From Cellulomonas terrae (GTDB taxonomy: Bacteria > Actinomycetota > Actinomycetes > Actinomycetales > Cellulomonadaceae): DNA of 64,000 nt. Positions 1-8,300 of the stretch are shown here, piece after piece. The stretch is taken from positions 62,001-126,000 of the forward strand of contig NZ_BJWH01000008.1 of the NCBI RefSeq assembly GCF_007990265.1, in the 5' to 3' direction. The notes beneath the pieces are model-generated. The model ran no database searches. It saw only the letters and a program-made list of their open reading frames with translations, and had not been told where the DNA came from. Position numbers and translations under genes: made by a program. Numbering within the stretch: position 1 is the first letter of the stretch; each line of letters opens with the position of its first letter.

Positions 1-636
1 GCGCGCCGCCTCGTACAGCGACGGGTCGATCCCGCGCAGGGCGGCATAGAGGATGATCATGTAGTAGCCGGACCACTGCCAGGTCACGATGTTCACGAGG
101 CTGCCGAACACGGTGCCCGGGGCGAGGAAGTCCGGTGCCGTGGCACCGACGAGACCGAACAGGTCGGTGGCCGGACCGAACCGCGGGCTGTACAGGAAGC
201 CCCACATCAGCGCGCCGATCATCGCCGGCACCGCGTACGGCACGAAGATCATCAACCGGGAGAACCGCGACAGCCGGGTGGTCAGGGTGTCCAGGACGAG
301 CGCCGCGAGGAGCGCGACGCCCAGCTGGATCGGCACCATGACCACGACGAACAGGCAGACCCGGCCGAGGCCCTGGAGGAACAGCGGGTCGGTGAACGCC
401 CGCTGGTAGTTGGCCAGCCCGGTGAACGACTCGCCGGCGGCCAGCGTGCTGGTGCGCAGGCTCATCCAGAACGCGTACGCCAGCGGCGCCACGAGCAGGA
501 CGAGGAACACCACCGCGAACGGGGCCAGGAAGACCCATCCCCACCACTGCCGGTTCCGCTCGATGCGGCCGGGGCGTGGCTTCACCGGTGCGCGGACGGC
601 GCGGCGCTCGCCCGCCCTGGTCGTCGTCGTCACCAT
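1..636 (-). CDS. ABC sugar transporter permease, 3' part cut off by window edge
   Basis: This is an inner-membrane permease of a carbohydrate ABC importer (CUT1, MalF-like). The visible 212 codons start at ATG 636, have a basic N-terminus, then a hydrophobic helix around residues 32-54 and further membrane segments. The window ends inside the cytoplasmic EAA loop (...LYEAAR), the site that contacts the ATPase. The gene lies 66 nt downstream of the solute-binding protein gene on the same strand, so it belongs to the same operon. The second permease expected in this family should lie just outside the window. The sugar cannot be read from the sequence. Confidence 0.9.
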   Translation of the reverse strand, partial: MVTTTTRAGERRAVRAPVKPRPGRIERNRQWWGWVFLAPFAVVFLVLLVAPLAYAFWMSLRTSTLAAGESFTGLANYQRAFTDPLFLQGLGRVCLFVVVMVPIQLGVALLAALVLDTLTTRLSRFSRLMIFVPYAVPAMIGALMWGFLYSPRFGPATDLFGLVGATAPDFLAPGTVFGSLVNIVTWQWSGYYMIILYAALRGIDPSLYEAAR

Positions 637-664
637 GTCAGTCCGCCTCCTCGAGGACGTTGCC

Positions 665-691
665 CGGACCGGACGGCGCACGTCCGGTCCG
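665..691 (-). terminator. Intercistronic hairpin between binding protein and permease
   Basis: A perfect 11-bp inverted repeat (CGGACCGGACG / CGTCCGGTCCG) with a 5-nt loop fills most of the 66-nt gap between the binding-protein stop and the permease start. In ABC import operons such hairpins often act as partial terminators or 3' stabilisers that give more binding protein than permease. That role is inferred here. Confidence 0.6.
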
Positions 692-702
692 CGCGATCGG
701 TC

Positions 703-2064
703 TCACTCGACGACGGTGAAGCCCTGCGACTCCGCGTAGGAGGTGACGCTCTGCTGCATCGCCTCCATCGCACCCGCGGCGTCCGTGCTGCCCTCGACCA
801 GGGCGGTGAGCTGCTCGGTGCCCTGGTCGTAGACGTAGGTCAGGAACGGCGGCGTGGTGAAGCCTTCGTAGCCGGCGGCCGACTCGAGGAACACGTCCTT
901 GTTGATCTGCTGGCCGCCGAAGAACGGGTACTCCAGGTTCGCGAAGTCGTCCGACTCCAGGACAGGGCGCCACAGCGGGAACAGGGCGGCCTGCTCGATG
1001 CCGATCTGCCACGCCTCCTCGGTGCCGAAGATCTCCATGGCGACCCGGGCCGCGAGCTCAGGGTTGTCGGCTTGCTCGGACACCGCGAACGTGGAGCCGC
1101 CGATGTTCACCTGACGCGGCTCCTGGCCCTCCCACTGGGGGAGCGGCACGGCGCGCCAGACGGCGTCCGCGTCGGCGTCGGACAACCCTGCCAGGTAGCC
1201 CGGGCCCCACGCCGCGGCCACGTACGAGGCGTAGGTCCCGTCGACGAGACTCGCGTTGTAGTCGGCGGTGAAGGCCTCGTCGGTGGCGAGGAGGTCGCGG
1301 TCGACCAGGTCCTCCCAGAACGACAGCACCTCGACGGCCTCGGGGGTCGCCATGTCGATCCCGATCTCGGTGCTGCCCGAGTCGTACTCGAACGGGGCCC
1401 AGCCCCGCTGGGCCGCCATCGCCTGGAAGAACGCCCACCAGTTGGGCGGGAAGTTCGCGATGTACCCGTCGTACCCGGCGGTCTTGAGCTGCTCGGCGGC
1501 GGCGGCGAACTGCTCCCACGTGGTCGGCACCGCGACGCCGTACTCGTCGAAGATGTCCTGGCGCACCAGGAAGCCCATGGGCCCGCCGTCGACCGGGATC
1601 GCGTAGACGGCGTCGCCCTCGGTGACGTCCGACCACGCACCCTCGGTGTACTCGTCGGCGAGGTCGGCGGCACCCAGGGGTGCGAGGTCGACGAGCGCGT
1701 CGCGGATCGTGTACTGCCCGAGGAACTCCGCCTCGATCATCATGACGTCCGGTGCCCCGGAGCCCGCCTCGAGCGCGGTGCTGAACGCCTGGTAGGCGTC
1801 GCCGCCCTGGCCGGCGTTGGTCCAGCACACCTGGACGTCGTCGTTGTTCTCGTTGAACAGGTCGACCGCCTGTTCCATGGCCGGGTACCAGGCCCAGACG
1901 GTCACCACGGGGGCGTCCTCGACCTTGATGGTGTTGGTGCAGGATGCGGCCGAGCTGTTCCCGCCGTCGTCGTCACCGCCGGTGCACGCGGCGAGCACCA
2001 TGGCTGCTCCGAGTGTGAAGGCGACTCCGGCTGCACGCCGTCGGGACTTCTGCGTCGTCCGCAT
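703..2064 (-). CDS. Extracellular sugar-binding lipoprotein (family 1 solute-binding protein)
   Basis: Lipid-anchored substrate-binding protein of the ABC importer, 453 aa, normal for the family. The N-terminus is MRTTQKSRRRAAGVAF, followed by a hydrophobic stretch and lipobox LAAC, so the mature protein starts at Cys about residue 27, followed by an acidic GGDDDGG linker. The body has family 1 features such as PVVTVWAWYPAMEQAVDLFNE near the N-terminus and a WPF-type hinge region. Start ATG 2064 is preceded by GAGGA at the right distance; longer starts upstream would run through the operator. It is transcribed with the permease, and a LacI-type operator sits 34 nt upstream. Confidence 0.93.
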   Translation of the reverse strand: MRTTQKSRRRAAGVAFTLGAAMVLAACTGGDDDGGNSSAASCTNTIKVEDAPVVTVWAWYPAMEQAVDLFNENNDDVQVCWTNAGQGGDAYQAFSTALEAGSGAPDVMMIEAEFLGQYTIRDALVDLAPLGAADLADEYTEGAWSDVTEGDAVYAIPVDGGPMGFLVRQDIFDEYGVAVPTTWEQFAAAAEQLKTAGYDGYIANFPPNWWAFFQAMAAQRGWAPFEYDSGSTEIGIDMATPEAVEVLSFWEDLVDRDLLATDEAFTADYNASLVDGTYASYVAAAWGPGYLAGLSDADADAVWRAVPLPQWEGQEPRQVNIGGSTFAVSEQADNPELAARVAMEIFGTEEAWQIGIEQAALFPLWRPVLESDDFANLEYPFFGGQQINKDVFLESAAGYEGFTTPPFLTYVYDQGTEQLTALVEGSTDAAGAMEAMQQSVTSYAESQGFTVVE

Positions 2065-2097
2065 GCGAATCCTCCTCGATCCGGGTTGCCGCCGAGT

Positions 2098-2111
2098 CTT
2101 CATCGATGAAG
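2098..2111. promoter_or_regulatory. Palindromic operator, LacI-family type
   Basis: CTTCATCGATGAAG is a perfect 14-bp palindrome with a central CG, the usual geometry of LacI-family operators. It lies between the lacI-type gene and the binding-protein gene, close to where the transporter promoter must be. Assignment to the neighbouring regulator (2183-3220) is inference from position. Confidence 0.7.
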
Positions 2112-2182
2112 AGGCCCAGGTCAAGACATGGGCCGACATCGGTCCGGGCGTCGTCGTGCGGGGTGACCGCGGAGAAGGGTGA

Positions 2183-3220
2183 TCAGGCGCGCGCGCCCCG
2201 GGCCGCCAGCTCCTCGGCGCCGGTGGAGCCGCCTGGCACGAGCCGGAACTCCGGAGCGACCCGGCACGGGTCCCCCGCGACCCCCCGTTGGCGCTCGTCG
2301 ATCAGGCGTACGGCATCGCGAGGGATCTGGGCGCGTCCCGGGTCGATCGTCGTGAGGGTCGGGTTCGAGTAGCGGCCCTCGTCGATGGCATCGAACCCGA
2401 TGACGGCGACGTCGTCGGGGATTCGTCGGCCCCGGGCCTGGAGCTCGTGCATCGCCCCCAGCGCCAGCGAGTCGTTGAACGCGAAGACCGCGTCGAAGTC
2501 GACCCCGTCGTCGACGAGGCGACCGATCGTCCGGGCACCGGTCGCGTGGTCCCACGAGCGCTTGGTGGGGACCGCGAGGGCGGGGTCGACGGCGATGCCG
2601 GCCTCCTCGACCGCCGCCTGGTACCCGGCGAACCGCAGGGGCGCCGAGCCGACGTCCTGGTCCGGGTTCGGCCCCATCGCGACGATCCTGCGTCGTCCCT
2701 GCGCCAGGAGGTGCTCCGTCGCGGCCTTCGCCGCGGCGGTGTTCTGCATCGTGACGTGGTCCAGGTTGGGGTGGAAGATGCGCTCTCCGAGCAGGACGAT
2801 CGGGTAGGGGACGTCGAGCAGCGCCTCGTCGCCGGGCCCGAGGGCAAGAGGGCTGTAGATCAGGCCGTCGGTGAGGTCGCGCCGGGAGCCGGTGAGCACA
2901 TCGAGCTCCAGGTCCCTGCGACCACCGTGCTGCTCGATGATCACGGTGAGCCCGCGGGCCTCCGCGGCATGGATGACCTCGCTCGCGAGCTCGGCGAAGT
3001 AGGGCACCCGCAGCTCCGGCAGGGCGAGCGCGATGGTGCCTCGGCGGCCGGTGCGCAGGCTGCGGGCGGAGGTGTTCATCCGGTACCCCAGCTCGGCGAT
3101 GGCCTCGAGCACGCGGTCGCGGGTGGCGGGCCGGATGTACGGGTAGCCGTTGATCACGTTCGAGACCGTCTTCGCCGAGACGCCGGCGCGGCGCCCGACA
3201 TCCCGCATGGTGACTGCCAC
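2183..3220 (-). CDS. LacI-family transcriptional regulator
   Basis: Predicted sugar-responsive repressor of the adjacent ABC importer, 345 aa. The N-terminal helix-turn-helix (VTMRDVGRRAGVSAKTVS, then NGYPYIRPATRDRV) is typical LacI, and the hinge region is followed by a periplasmic-binding-protein-like effector domain with motifs ALALPELRVPYF, FDAVFAFNDSLALGAM and VAVIGFDAIDEG. The start is taken as GTG 3220 because AGGGGGGTC lies a few nt upstream; an ATG four codons later (3208) is possible. It is the upstream gene of the same-strand importer block, with a 118-nt gap holding the palindromic operator. Confidence 0.93.
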   Translation of the reverse strand: MAVTMRDVGRRAGVSAKTVSNVINGYPYIRPATRDRVLEAIAELGYRMNTSARSLRTGRRGTIALALPELRVPYFAELASEVIHAAEARGLTVIIEQHGGRRDLELDVLTGSRRDLTDGLIYSPLALGPGDEALLDVPYPIVLLGERIFHPNLDHVTMQNTAAAKAATEHLLAQGRRRIVAMGPNPDQDVGSAPLRFAGYQAAVEEAGIAVDPALAVPTKRSWDHATGARTIGRLVDDGVDFDAVFAFNDSLALGAMHELQARGRRIPDDVAVIGFDAIDEGRYSNPTLTTIDPGRAQIPRDAVRLIDERQRGVAGDPCRVAPEFRLVPGGSTGAEELAARGARA

Positions 3221-3441
3221 GGCTCGACCCCCCTTCGCGGGCAGGGTACCTGCACCCGATCGGTTCACCGAGCCTCACGTGATCCCTCCCGGACGAGGGC
3301 GGGGTGATGTTCACCGAGCTGAGGGTGGCCAGCCGTGGTGCGCACGGGCAGTGGGAGAGGTCGCCCGACCGCGACCTCACCGTCGCCGTGCGTCGAGCCT
3401 CGCCGCCCCGCGTGGCCCTCGGGGCCATGCGTGCGCGACAG

Positions 3442-4317
3442 TCAGCGTCGGCGGGCCGTCAGCGTGAACGTCGCCGGGAGGCGTTCGGGCCGGTCGCGCA
3501 GGCGGTACTCGTCGATGTCCTCGTCGAGGACCATCAGACCGGGCAGCGCGTCCCACGGGACGCTGTCGTGCTCGGTCAGCGACGTCAGCTCGAGGCCGGC
3601 GTCGAGCACCGCGGTGACGATCTCGCCGAGCCCGTGGTTCCACTCCATCGACCGCGGTTGCGCGACCTTGTCCGCTCCGCCATAGGTGTACTCGTCGCTC
3701 CAGACCAGCGGTTCGGCCTGCTCGAAGTAGGGGAGCTCGAGGGCGGGTGTGACGCCGGACGGGCCGGTGATCCACGGCTGCTGCTCGCGGTCGACGTGCT
3801 CGGCGCCGACCGTCATCGCGAGCGTCGAGAGCAGGACCGGGTGTCCGTCGCGGATGAACAGCCGGCCACCCGGACGCAGGAGGTCCGCGACCGTCTGCGC
3901 CCAGCGGCGGATGCTCGGCAGCCAGCAGATGGCGCCGATGCCGGTGTAGACGAGGTCGAAACGCCGGCCGTCGAGCGCGTCCGGTGCTGCGTAGACGTCG
4001 GACTGGACGTAGTCGATGGTCGCTCCGGCGCGGGTGGCCAGGCTGCGGGCCACGTCGAGGGAGGCGCCGGACAGGTCGACGCCGGTCATGCGCGCGCCCA
4101 GGCGGGCGAGGCTCAGGGTGTCGGTGCCGAGGTGGCACTGCAGGTGGACGCCGTCGAGGCCGGCGATGTCGCCGAGGCGGGGGCGGTCGAACTCGACGAC
4201 GGCCGACAGGCGGTGCGGGTCGGCGAGGAGCTCGTCGATGCCGTAGCCCTGGGCGTGGACCGCGGCGCGGCTGTCCCAGTTGGTGCGGTTGAGGTCCAGG
4301 TACTCGTCGGCGGGCAT
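3442..4317 (-). CDS. Class I SAM-dependent methyltransferase
   Basis: 291 aa. The SAM-binding core is visible: LQCHLGTDTLSLARLGARMTGVDLS resembles motif I plus the acidic residue after beta 2, and there is a motif near LLRPGGRLFIRDGHP. The substrate is unknown. Start ATG 4317 is supported by ACGGTA on the plus strand (TACCGT read on this strand) 7 nt upstream, suggesting a leaderless transcript; a GTG at 4350 is the alternative. It lies 74 nt downstream of the PurD-like gene on the same strand. It could be a tailoring gene of that island, but its own promoter-like box argues that it is separate. Confidence 0.8.
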   Translation of the reverse strand: MPADEYLDLNRTNWDSRAAVHAQGYGIDELLADPHRLSAVVEFDRPRLGDIAGLDGVHLQCHLGTDTLSLARLGARMTGVDLSGASLDVARSLATRAGATIDYVQSDVYAAPDALDGRRFDLVYTGIGAICWLPSIRRWAQTVADLLRPGGRLFIRDGHPVLLSTLAMTVGAEHVDREQQPWITGPSGVTPALELPYFEQAEPLVWSDEYTYGGADKVAQPRSMEWNHGLGEIVTAVLDAGLELTSLTEHDSVPWDALPGLMVLDEDIDEYRLRDRPERLPATFTLTARRR

Positions 4318-4390
4318 CTGCCGGACGGTAGCAGTGCGGTCGTCGCTCACCAGCGGCACGGACGCTCCGGCGGTCTCCGACGGCGTGGTG

Positions 4391-5704
4391 TCAGACCTGC
4401 GCCAGGTCGCGTGGCTCCCGCCGCCCGGCTGCGACGTCGGCGAGGTGGGCCTGCGAGCGCCAGCCGATGTCGGCACGGTGGTGCTCGCCGTCGAACCGGA
4501 TCGCGTCGACGGTCGCATAGGCGCGCTCTCGGGCCTCGGCGAAGGAACCGCCCACGCCGGTCACGATGAGGACGCGCCCCCCGCTCGTCACGAGCTGCCC
4601 GTCACGCACCGATGTCCCTGCGTGGAAGACGATCGAGTGCGCGTCGGGGTGCGTGGGGAGGGTGATCGCGTCACCGGCGCGGGGTGCACCGGGATAGCCG
4701 GAGGCAGCCATGACGACGCACAAGGCGGAGCCGTCGCGCCAACGGACGTCGAGCTGGTGCAGCGAACGCCCGTCGACGGCTCGCGTGATGGTGACGAGGT
4801 CCGTCTCCAGCAGGGGGAGGGTGACCTCCGCCTCCGGGTCGCCGAACCGGGCGTTGAACTCGATGACGTGAGGGCCGTCGGCCGTCCAGATGAGGTTGGC
4901 GGTGATGACGCCCCGGTAGTCGATGCCTCTGGCCCGCAGCGCGGCGAGCAGCGGGACGAAGATCCGTTCGATCGAGAGGTGCTCGGCTCCGTGCAGGGAC
5001 GGGACCGGCGCGTACGCGCCCATGCCGCCGGTGTTCGGGCCCGAGTCTCCGGCTCCGACGGGCTTGTGGTCCTGGGAGATCGGCATGGGAACGAACGCGT
5101 CACCGTCGGTGAAGACCATCAGCGAGAACTCCTCGCCGACGAGGAACTGCTCGACGAGCACGGTCGAGCCGGAGGTGCCGAACACGCCGGTGTCGAGCAT
5201 GGCCGTCACCGCCTGCTCGGCTTCGGCGCGGGTCCGGCACACGACGGCACCCTTGCCCTGGGCCAGACCGTCGGCCTTCACGACGAGCGGGAGCGCGTGG
5301 GTCGCGATGTGAGCCAGGGCGGCTGCGGAGTCCTGGAAGCGCACCGCGGTGGCGGTGGGGATCCCCGCCTCGATCATGAGGTCCTTCGCCCACGACTTGC
5401 TGGTCTCGAGGCGGGAGGCGTCCCGTCCGGCGCCGAGCACGGGCACGGCCCGGGTGCGGAGGGCGTCGGCGACGCCCGCGTCGAGGGCGACCTCGGGCCC
5501 CACGATCGCGCAGTCGACCTGCTCGTCCGTCGCCAGCCTCGTCAGGCCCTCGACGTCGGTGACGGCGACGTCGACCGTCCGGCACAGGCCGGCGATGCCA
5601 GGGTTGCCCGGTGCGGCGATCACCTCGACCGACGGGTCGTTGGTCAGGAGGTGATGGACGATCGCGTGCTCGCGTCCGCCGCTGCCGACTACCAAGACTC
5701 GCAC
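4391..5704 (-). CDS. PurD-type ATP-grasp ligase (paralogue A)
   Basis: ATP-dependent carboxylate-amine ligase of the phosphoribosylamine-glycine ligase (PurD) fold, 437 aa, usual PurD length. Diagnostic blocks are all present: VVGSGGREHA, AAPGNPG, IVGPE, ETSKSWAKDLM, VVKADGLAQGKG, SQDHKPVG, GPNTGGMGAY, EFNARFGDPEAE and the C-terminal EHHRADIG. It could be the housekeeping purD, but it sits at the end of an operon-like array with two other PurD paralogues, an HprK-like kinase and an oxoamine synthase, and no other purine gene is in the window. I therefore favour a role in the pathway of this island. GTG 5704 is the start that retains the whole Rossmann-like motif. The gap to the next upstream gene is 98 nt and contains a hairpin. 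Confidence 0.85.
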   Translation of the reverse strand: MRVLVVGSGGREHAIVHHLLTNDPSVEVIAAPGNPGIAGLCRTVDVAVTDVEGLTRLATDEQVDCAIVGPEVALDAGVADALRTRAVPVLGAGRDASRLETSKSWAKDLMIEAGIPTATAVRFQDSAAALAHIATHALPLVVKADGLAQGKGAVVCRTRAEAEQAVTAMLDTGVFGTSGSTVLVEQFLVGEEFSLMVFTDGDAFVPMPISQDHKPVGAGDSGPNTGGMGAYAPVPSLHGAEHLSIERIFVPLLAALRARGIDYRGVITANLIWTADGPHVIEFNARFGDPEAEVTLPLLETDLVTITRAVDGRSLHQLDVRWRDGSALCVVMAASGYPGAPRAGDAITLPTHPDAHSIVFHAGTSVRDGQLVTSGGRVLIVTGVGGSFAEARERAYATVDAIRFDGEHHRADIGWRSQAHLADVAAGRREPRDLAQV

Positions 5705-5753
5705 CGTGCTGCCCCTCGATCGTTCGTCGCCGCCGACGGGCGGCCGGGTGAAT

Positions 5754-5777
5754 CCCCGTGGAGGGTAGCCCACGGGG
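5754..5777 (-). terminator. Intercistronic hairpin in the ATP-grasp operon
   Basis: CCCCGTGG and CCACGGGG form a perfect 8-bp stem with an 8-nt loop in the 98-nt gap between the unrecognised gene (5803-7104) and PurD-like paralogue A. There is no T-run. It may be a partial terminator or processing site that sets the last gene apart from the tightly overlapping ones upstream. Confidence 0.4.
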
Positions 5778-5802
5778 AGGGTCGTTCGACGGCTCCGTCC
5801 CG

Positions 5803-7104
5803 TCAGGGGGCACCGCCGGCGATGGCGTCGAAGGCGTTTGCGCCCGGTCGGAGCGGGCAGGCCTCGTCCAGCAGCGTGAACATGACGACGGCGCCCAGCA
5901 GGTCGGCCGGGTTGTCTCCGCCGAGCACCGGTTCGACACCGTGCTGCTGCCGGCCGTAGCGCCGCCAGTCCTCGACGTCCCGGCGCCCCGGGCCTGCGGC
6001 GCCGGCCTCGGTCACGTAGCGGTGCTGCGCGGGGCACCAGCCGCGCGGGTGCTCGTCCGCGGCGTCGTGCCACTCGATCGCGCCGTCCGCGGCCGACGTC
6101 GCGACCGACGCGCGCTCCCTGACCGTCCGGAGGAACTCGGCGAACGACCGGTACCCGAACGGCCGGGCGCCGCGCCGGCTCTGGAAGCGCGCCGTGTGGG
6201 TGAGTCGACGGGTGCCTGCGGCGACGTCGGCGGCGCCGTGGCGTGCGGCGCCGGCGGTGGCGACGTCGTCGGGCTGGCCGAGCCAGCGCCTGGTGAGCAG
6301 GGTGCCCAAGCCGTAGAGGACGGCGATCTCGGCGTTCTCGACGAAGAATCGTGGAGCGACGAACAAGGCGTGGGACTCGTCCTGCCGGGGTGCATCCAGA
6401 GCCGACTGCCAGTCGTCGCGCTGCATGATCCGGGCTGGCAGCGCGACTCCGGTGCGCTCCCGAACTGCGGTCAGAAGGGTGCTCGTGGCGTCCCGGAGGG
6501 GTTCCGCCCGGTACCGCGCGACCTCCGCGGCGGGGAGCACCCGGTCAACCGAGAGCCTGAGGTGCGCCCAGGTGAGCCGCTGCAGCTCGTCGGCGTCCTG
6601 CGCGAGGTCGACGAGCTCCGGTCGTGAGGCGCGCAGTGCGTCACCGGCCCGTCGGAAGGGGTCGCTCAGGAGCTCGGCCAGTCCGACGACCACGCGCTGG
6701 ACCTCGACCGGATAGTCGTGCCCGGTGCGCGTCCCGCCGTCGAGGGATCCGTCGAGGTACCGGTCGGCGAGCCGCCACAGGGCGCTGTCCGGGTCCGCGA
6801 GGTCCGCAGGTCGCGTCCCGCTGCGCACTGCTCTGCCCGCGCCGACGACTCCGGGGAGTGCGATCGTCCCGGCGACGACGGCGCCGTGCAGCACCCGGGC
6901 GCTCGTGTACGCGCGAGCCAGTGCGGACATCGTGTCCGCGTCGTGCGGCGACCGCGGCAGGTCACGCACGACGTGCAGGGCACGCGTCGTCCATCCGAGC
7001 TCGTCGCTGCCGAGGGTCCCGCCGCCCGCCAGCAGAGCGGCGAGCGCGTCGGGGTGCCTGCGCAACGCCCCCAGGTCGGAGACGGGGGAGGTCGTCGGCG
7101 TCAT
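5803..7104 (-). CDS. Unrecognised protein in the ATP-grasp island
   Basis: A 433-aa protein that I do not recognise. It is mostly helical-looking, with no signal peptide or convincing membrane segment. Notable features are a motif ARIMQRDDWQ near the middle, LFVAPRFFVENAEIAVLYGLGTLL, a short run GRRDVEDWRRYGRQQHG and two Cys residues in the C-terminal quarter (RGWCPAQH and DEACPL). ATG 7104 overlaps the stop of the HprK-like gene by ATGA, so the two are translationally coupled and probably act in the same pathway. It may be a novel enzyme or a partner protein of the ligases. Confidence 0.75.
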   Translation of the reverse strand: MTPTTSPVSDLGALRRHPDALAALLAGGGTLGSDELGWTTRALHVVRDLPRSPHDADTMSALARAYTSARVLHGAVVAGTIALPGVVGAGRAVRSGTRPADLADPDSALWRLADRYLDGSLDGGTRTGHDYPVEVQRVVVGLAELLSDPFRRAGDALRASRPELVDLAQDADELQRLTWAHLRLSVDRVLPAAEVARYRAEPLRDATSTLLTAVRERTGVALPARIMQRDDWQSALDAPRQDESHALFVAPRFFVENAEIAVLYGLGTLLTRRWLGQPDDVATAGAARHGAADVAAGTRRLTHTARFQSRRGARPFGYRSFAEFLRTVRERASVATSAADGAIEWHDAADEHPRGWCPAQHRYVTEAGAAGPGRRDVEDWRRYGRQQHGVEPVLGGDNPADLLGAVVMFTLLDEACPLRPGANAFDAIAGGAP

Positions 7105-8300
7105 GGGACCGGGACTGGGGAGGCGAGCTCGAGGAGCAGGTCGAGTGCCCGGCGACCCCGCTCCCCTCGCAGGTCGCCGAAGCGCATCGTCGCGAGCGGT
7201 ACCTCGTGGACGAGGCGGTCGACGAGGTCGTCGGCGGCCCGCCGAAGGTCCATCTCGGACGCGGTCCGCCACCGGAGCCAGTCGGGGTAGTGGTCGTCAG
7301 ACGGGGTGAAGCACTGCGACCGCAGCACCGCGGCCGCTTCCTGTCGGGTGGCGGGACGCACCTCGGGTTCGTCGCAGCCGAGGTCGAGCCGTGGGAGCAC
7401 GACGCACGACAGCGCCGCGTGCGGGGCGACCCGGGCGCCGAGGCTGCCGGCGAGCTCCTCGGCCGTGAGCTCCAGCTTGTCGGGCATGGCAGCGAGCTCC
7501 CCGGGGGATCTCGTCCTCAGGAGCTCGTGCCGTGCGTCGGGGCCGAGCCGGGTCTGCGGTTCGTACCCCCAGCCGCCGCCGCGCTCCATCCATGTCCGGA
7601 GCTGCGGGAAGTGATACAGGGTTCCCATCCCGATCGCCGCCGTGGTGGGCCACGGGAGCGCCGTCCAGGCACCGTCCTGCGACCTGCCTACGTAGCTGCG
7701 GTCGTTCGACAGGTACTCGGCGCCCGCCTCGAGCAGGCTGATGACGGTCGTCGACTTGCCTGCGCCCTTCTCGCCGCAGAACACCAGCCCATGGCCGTCG
7801 ACGACGACAGCGCCCGTGTGGAACACCAGGTGGCCGTCGCGCTCCACGTTCTTCGTGAACATCTCCCGCAGGCACCGGATGGGCTCGGCCTTCGACTCGG
7901 GGTCGGCGGGGGAGCCCAACGTGACGCAGCGGTCACCCGGCCGCGCCAGGATGACGCTCGGCCGGTCGACGTGCGACCACGCGAGCCAGCCGTCTCCTAG
8001 GTCCACCTCATGGACGGGATAGCTCTGGTAGACGGTGGCGCGCCGGCCGGGCAGTGCGTCGAGCGCACGGCGCACCGACGCCGTGAAGCTCGGGTCCTCG
8101 TGGGAGACGAGCTGCGCGGGTTCGTCCTCGGGCGCCTCGTCGAAGCGGTACTGCGGCGCCGTGTACTGCTCGAGCCACGCGAGGTGCTGCGGCGTGTTCG
8201 CCGCGACGACGACCGTGTGGGGGCCGAACCCGGCACGGACGCGGTGGGCGGCGGCGCCGTCGACGACGCGGAGGACCTCGTGCAGCAGGCCGGTGCTCAC
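7101..8300 (-). CDS. HprK-like P-loop kinase
   Basis: 399 aa. A P-loop GEKGAGKST at residues 176-184 is preceded by VFHTGAVVVDGHGLVFCG, the pattern of the HPr-kinase-like proteins found in peptide natural-product clusters rather than of true HprK of sugar regulation. Some such homologues phosphorylate lasso peptides on a Ser side chain; others have no known substrate. The N-terminal ~150 residues form an extra domain. Start GTG 8300 overlaps the upstream ligase stop by GTGA. In this island Ser and Thr residues of the 18-aa peptide (16252-16308), or a small-molecule intermediate, are candidate substrates; this is inference. Confidence 0.82.
   Translation of the reverse strand: MSTGLLHEVLRVVDGAAAHRVRAGFGPHTVVVAANTPQHLAWLEQYTAPQYRFDEAPEDEPAQLVSHEDPSFTASVRRALDALPGRRATVYQSYPVHEVDLGDGWLAWSHVDRPSVILARPGDRCVTLGSPADPESKAEPIRCLREMFTKNVERDGHLVFHTGAVVVDGHGLVFCGEKGAGKSTTVISLLEAGAEYLSNDRSYVGRSQDGAWTALPWPTTAAIGMGTLYHFPQLRTWMERGGGWGYEPQTRLGPDARHELLRTRSPGELAAMPDKLELTAEELAGSLGARVAPHAALSCVVLPRLDLGCDEPEVRPATRQEAAAVLRSQCFTPSDDHYPDWLRWRTASEMDLRRAADDLVDRLVHEVPLATMRFGDLRGERGRRALDLLLELASPVPVP

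Noticed and set aside
4391-5704. Calling PurD-like A the housekeeping purD outright
   Set aside because: All motifs fit, but the operon context with two paralogues and no purine genes made me keep it as undecided, favouring the island pathway.
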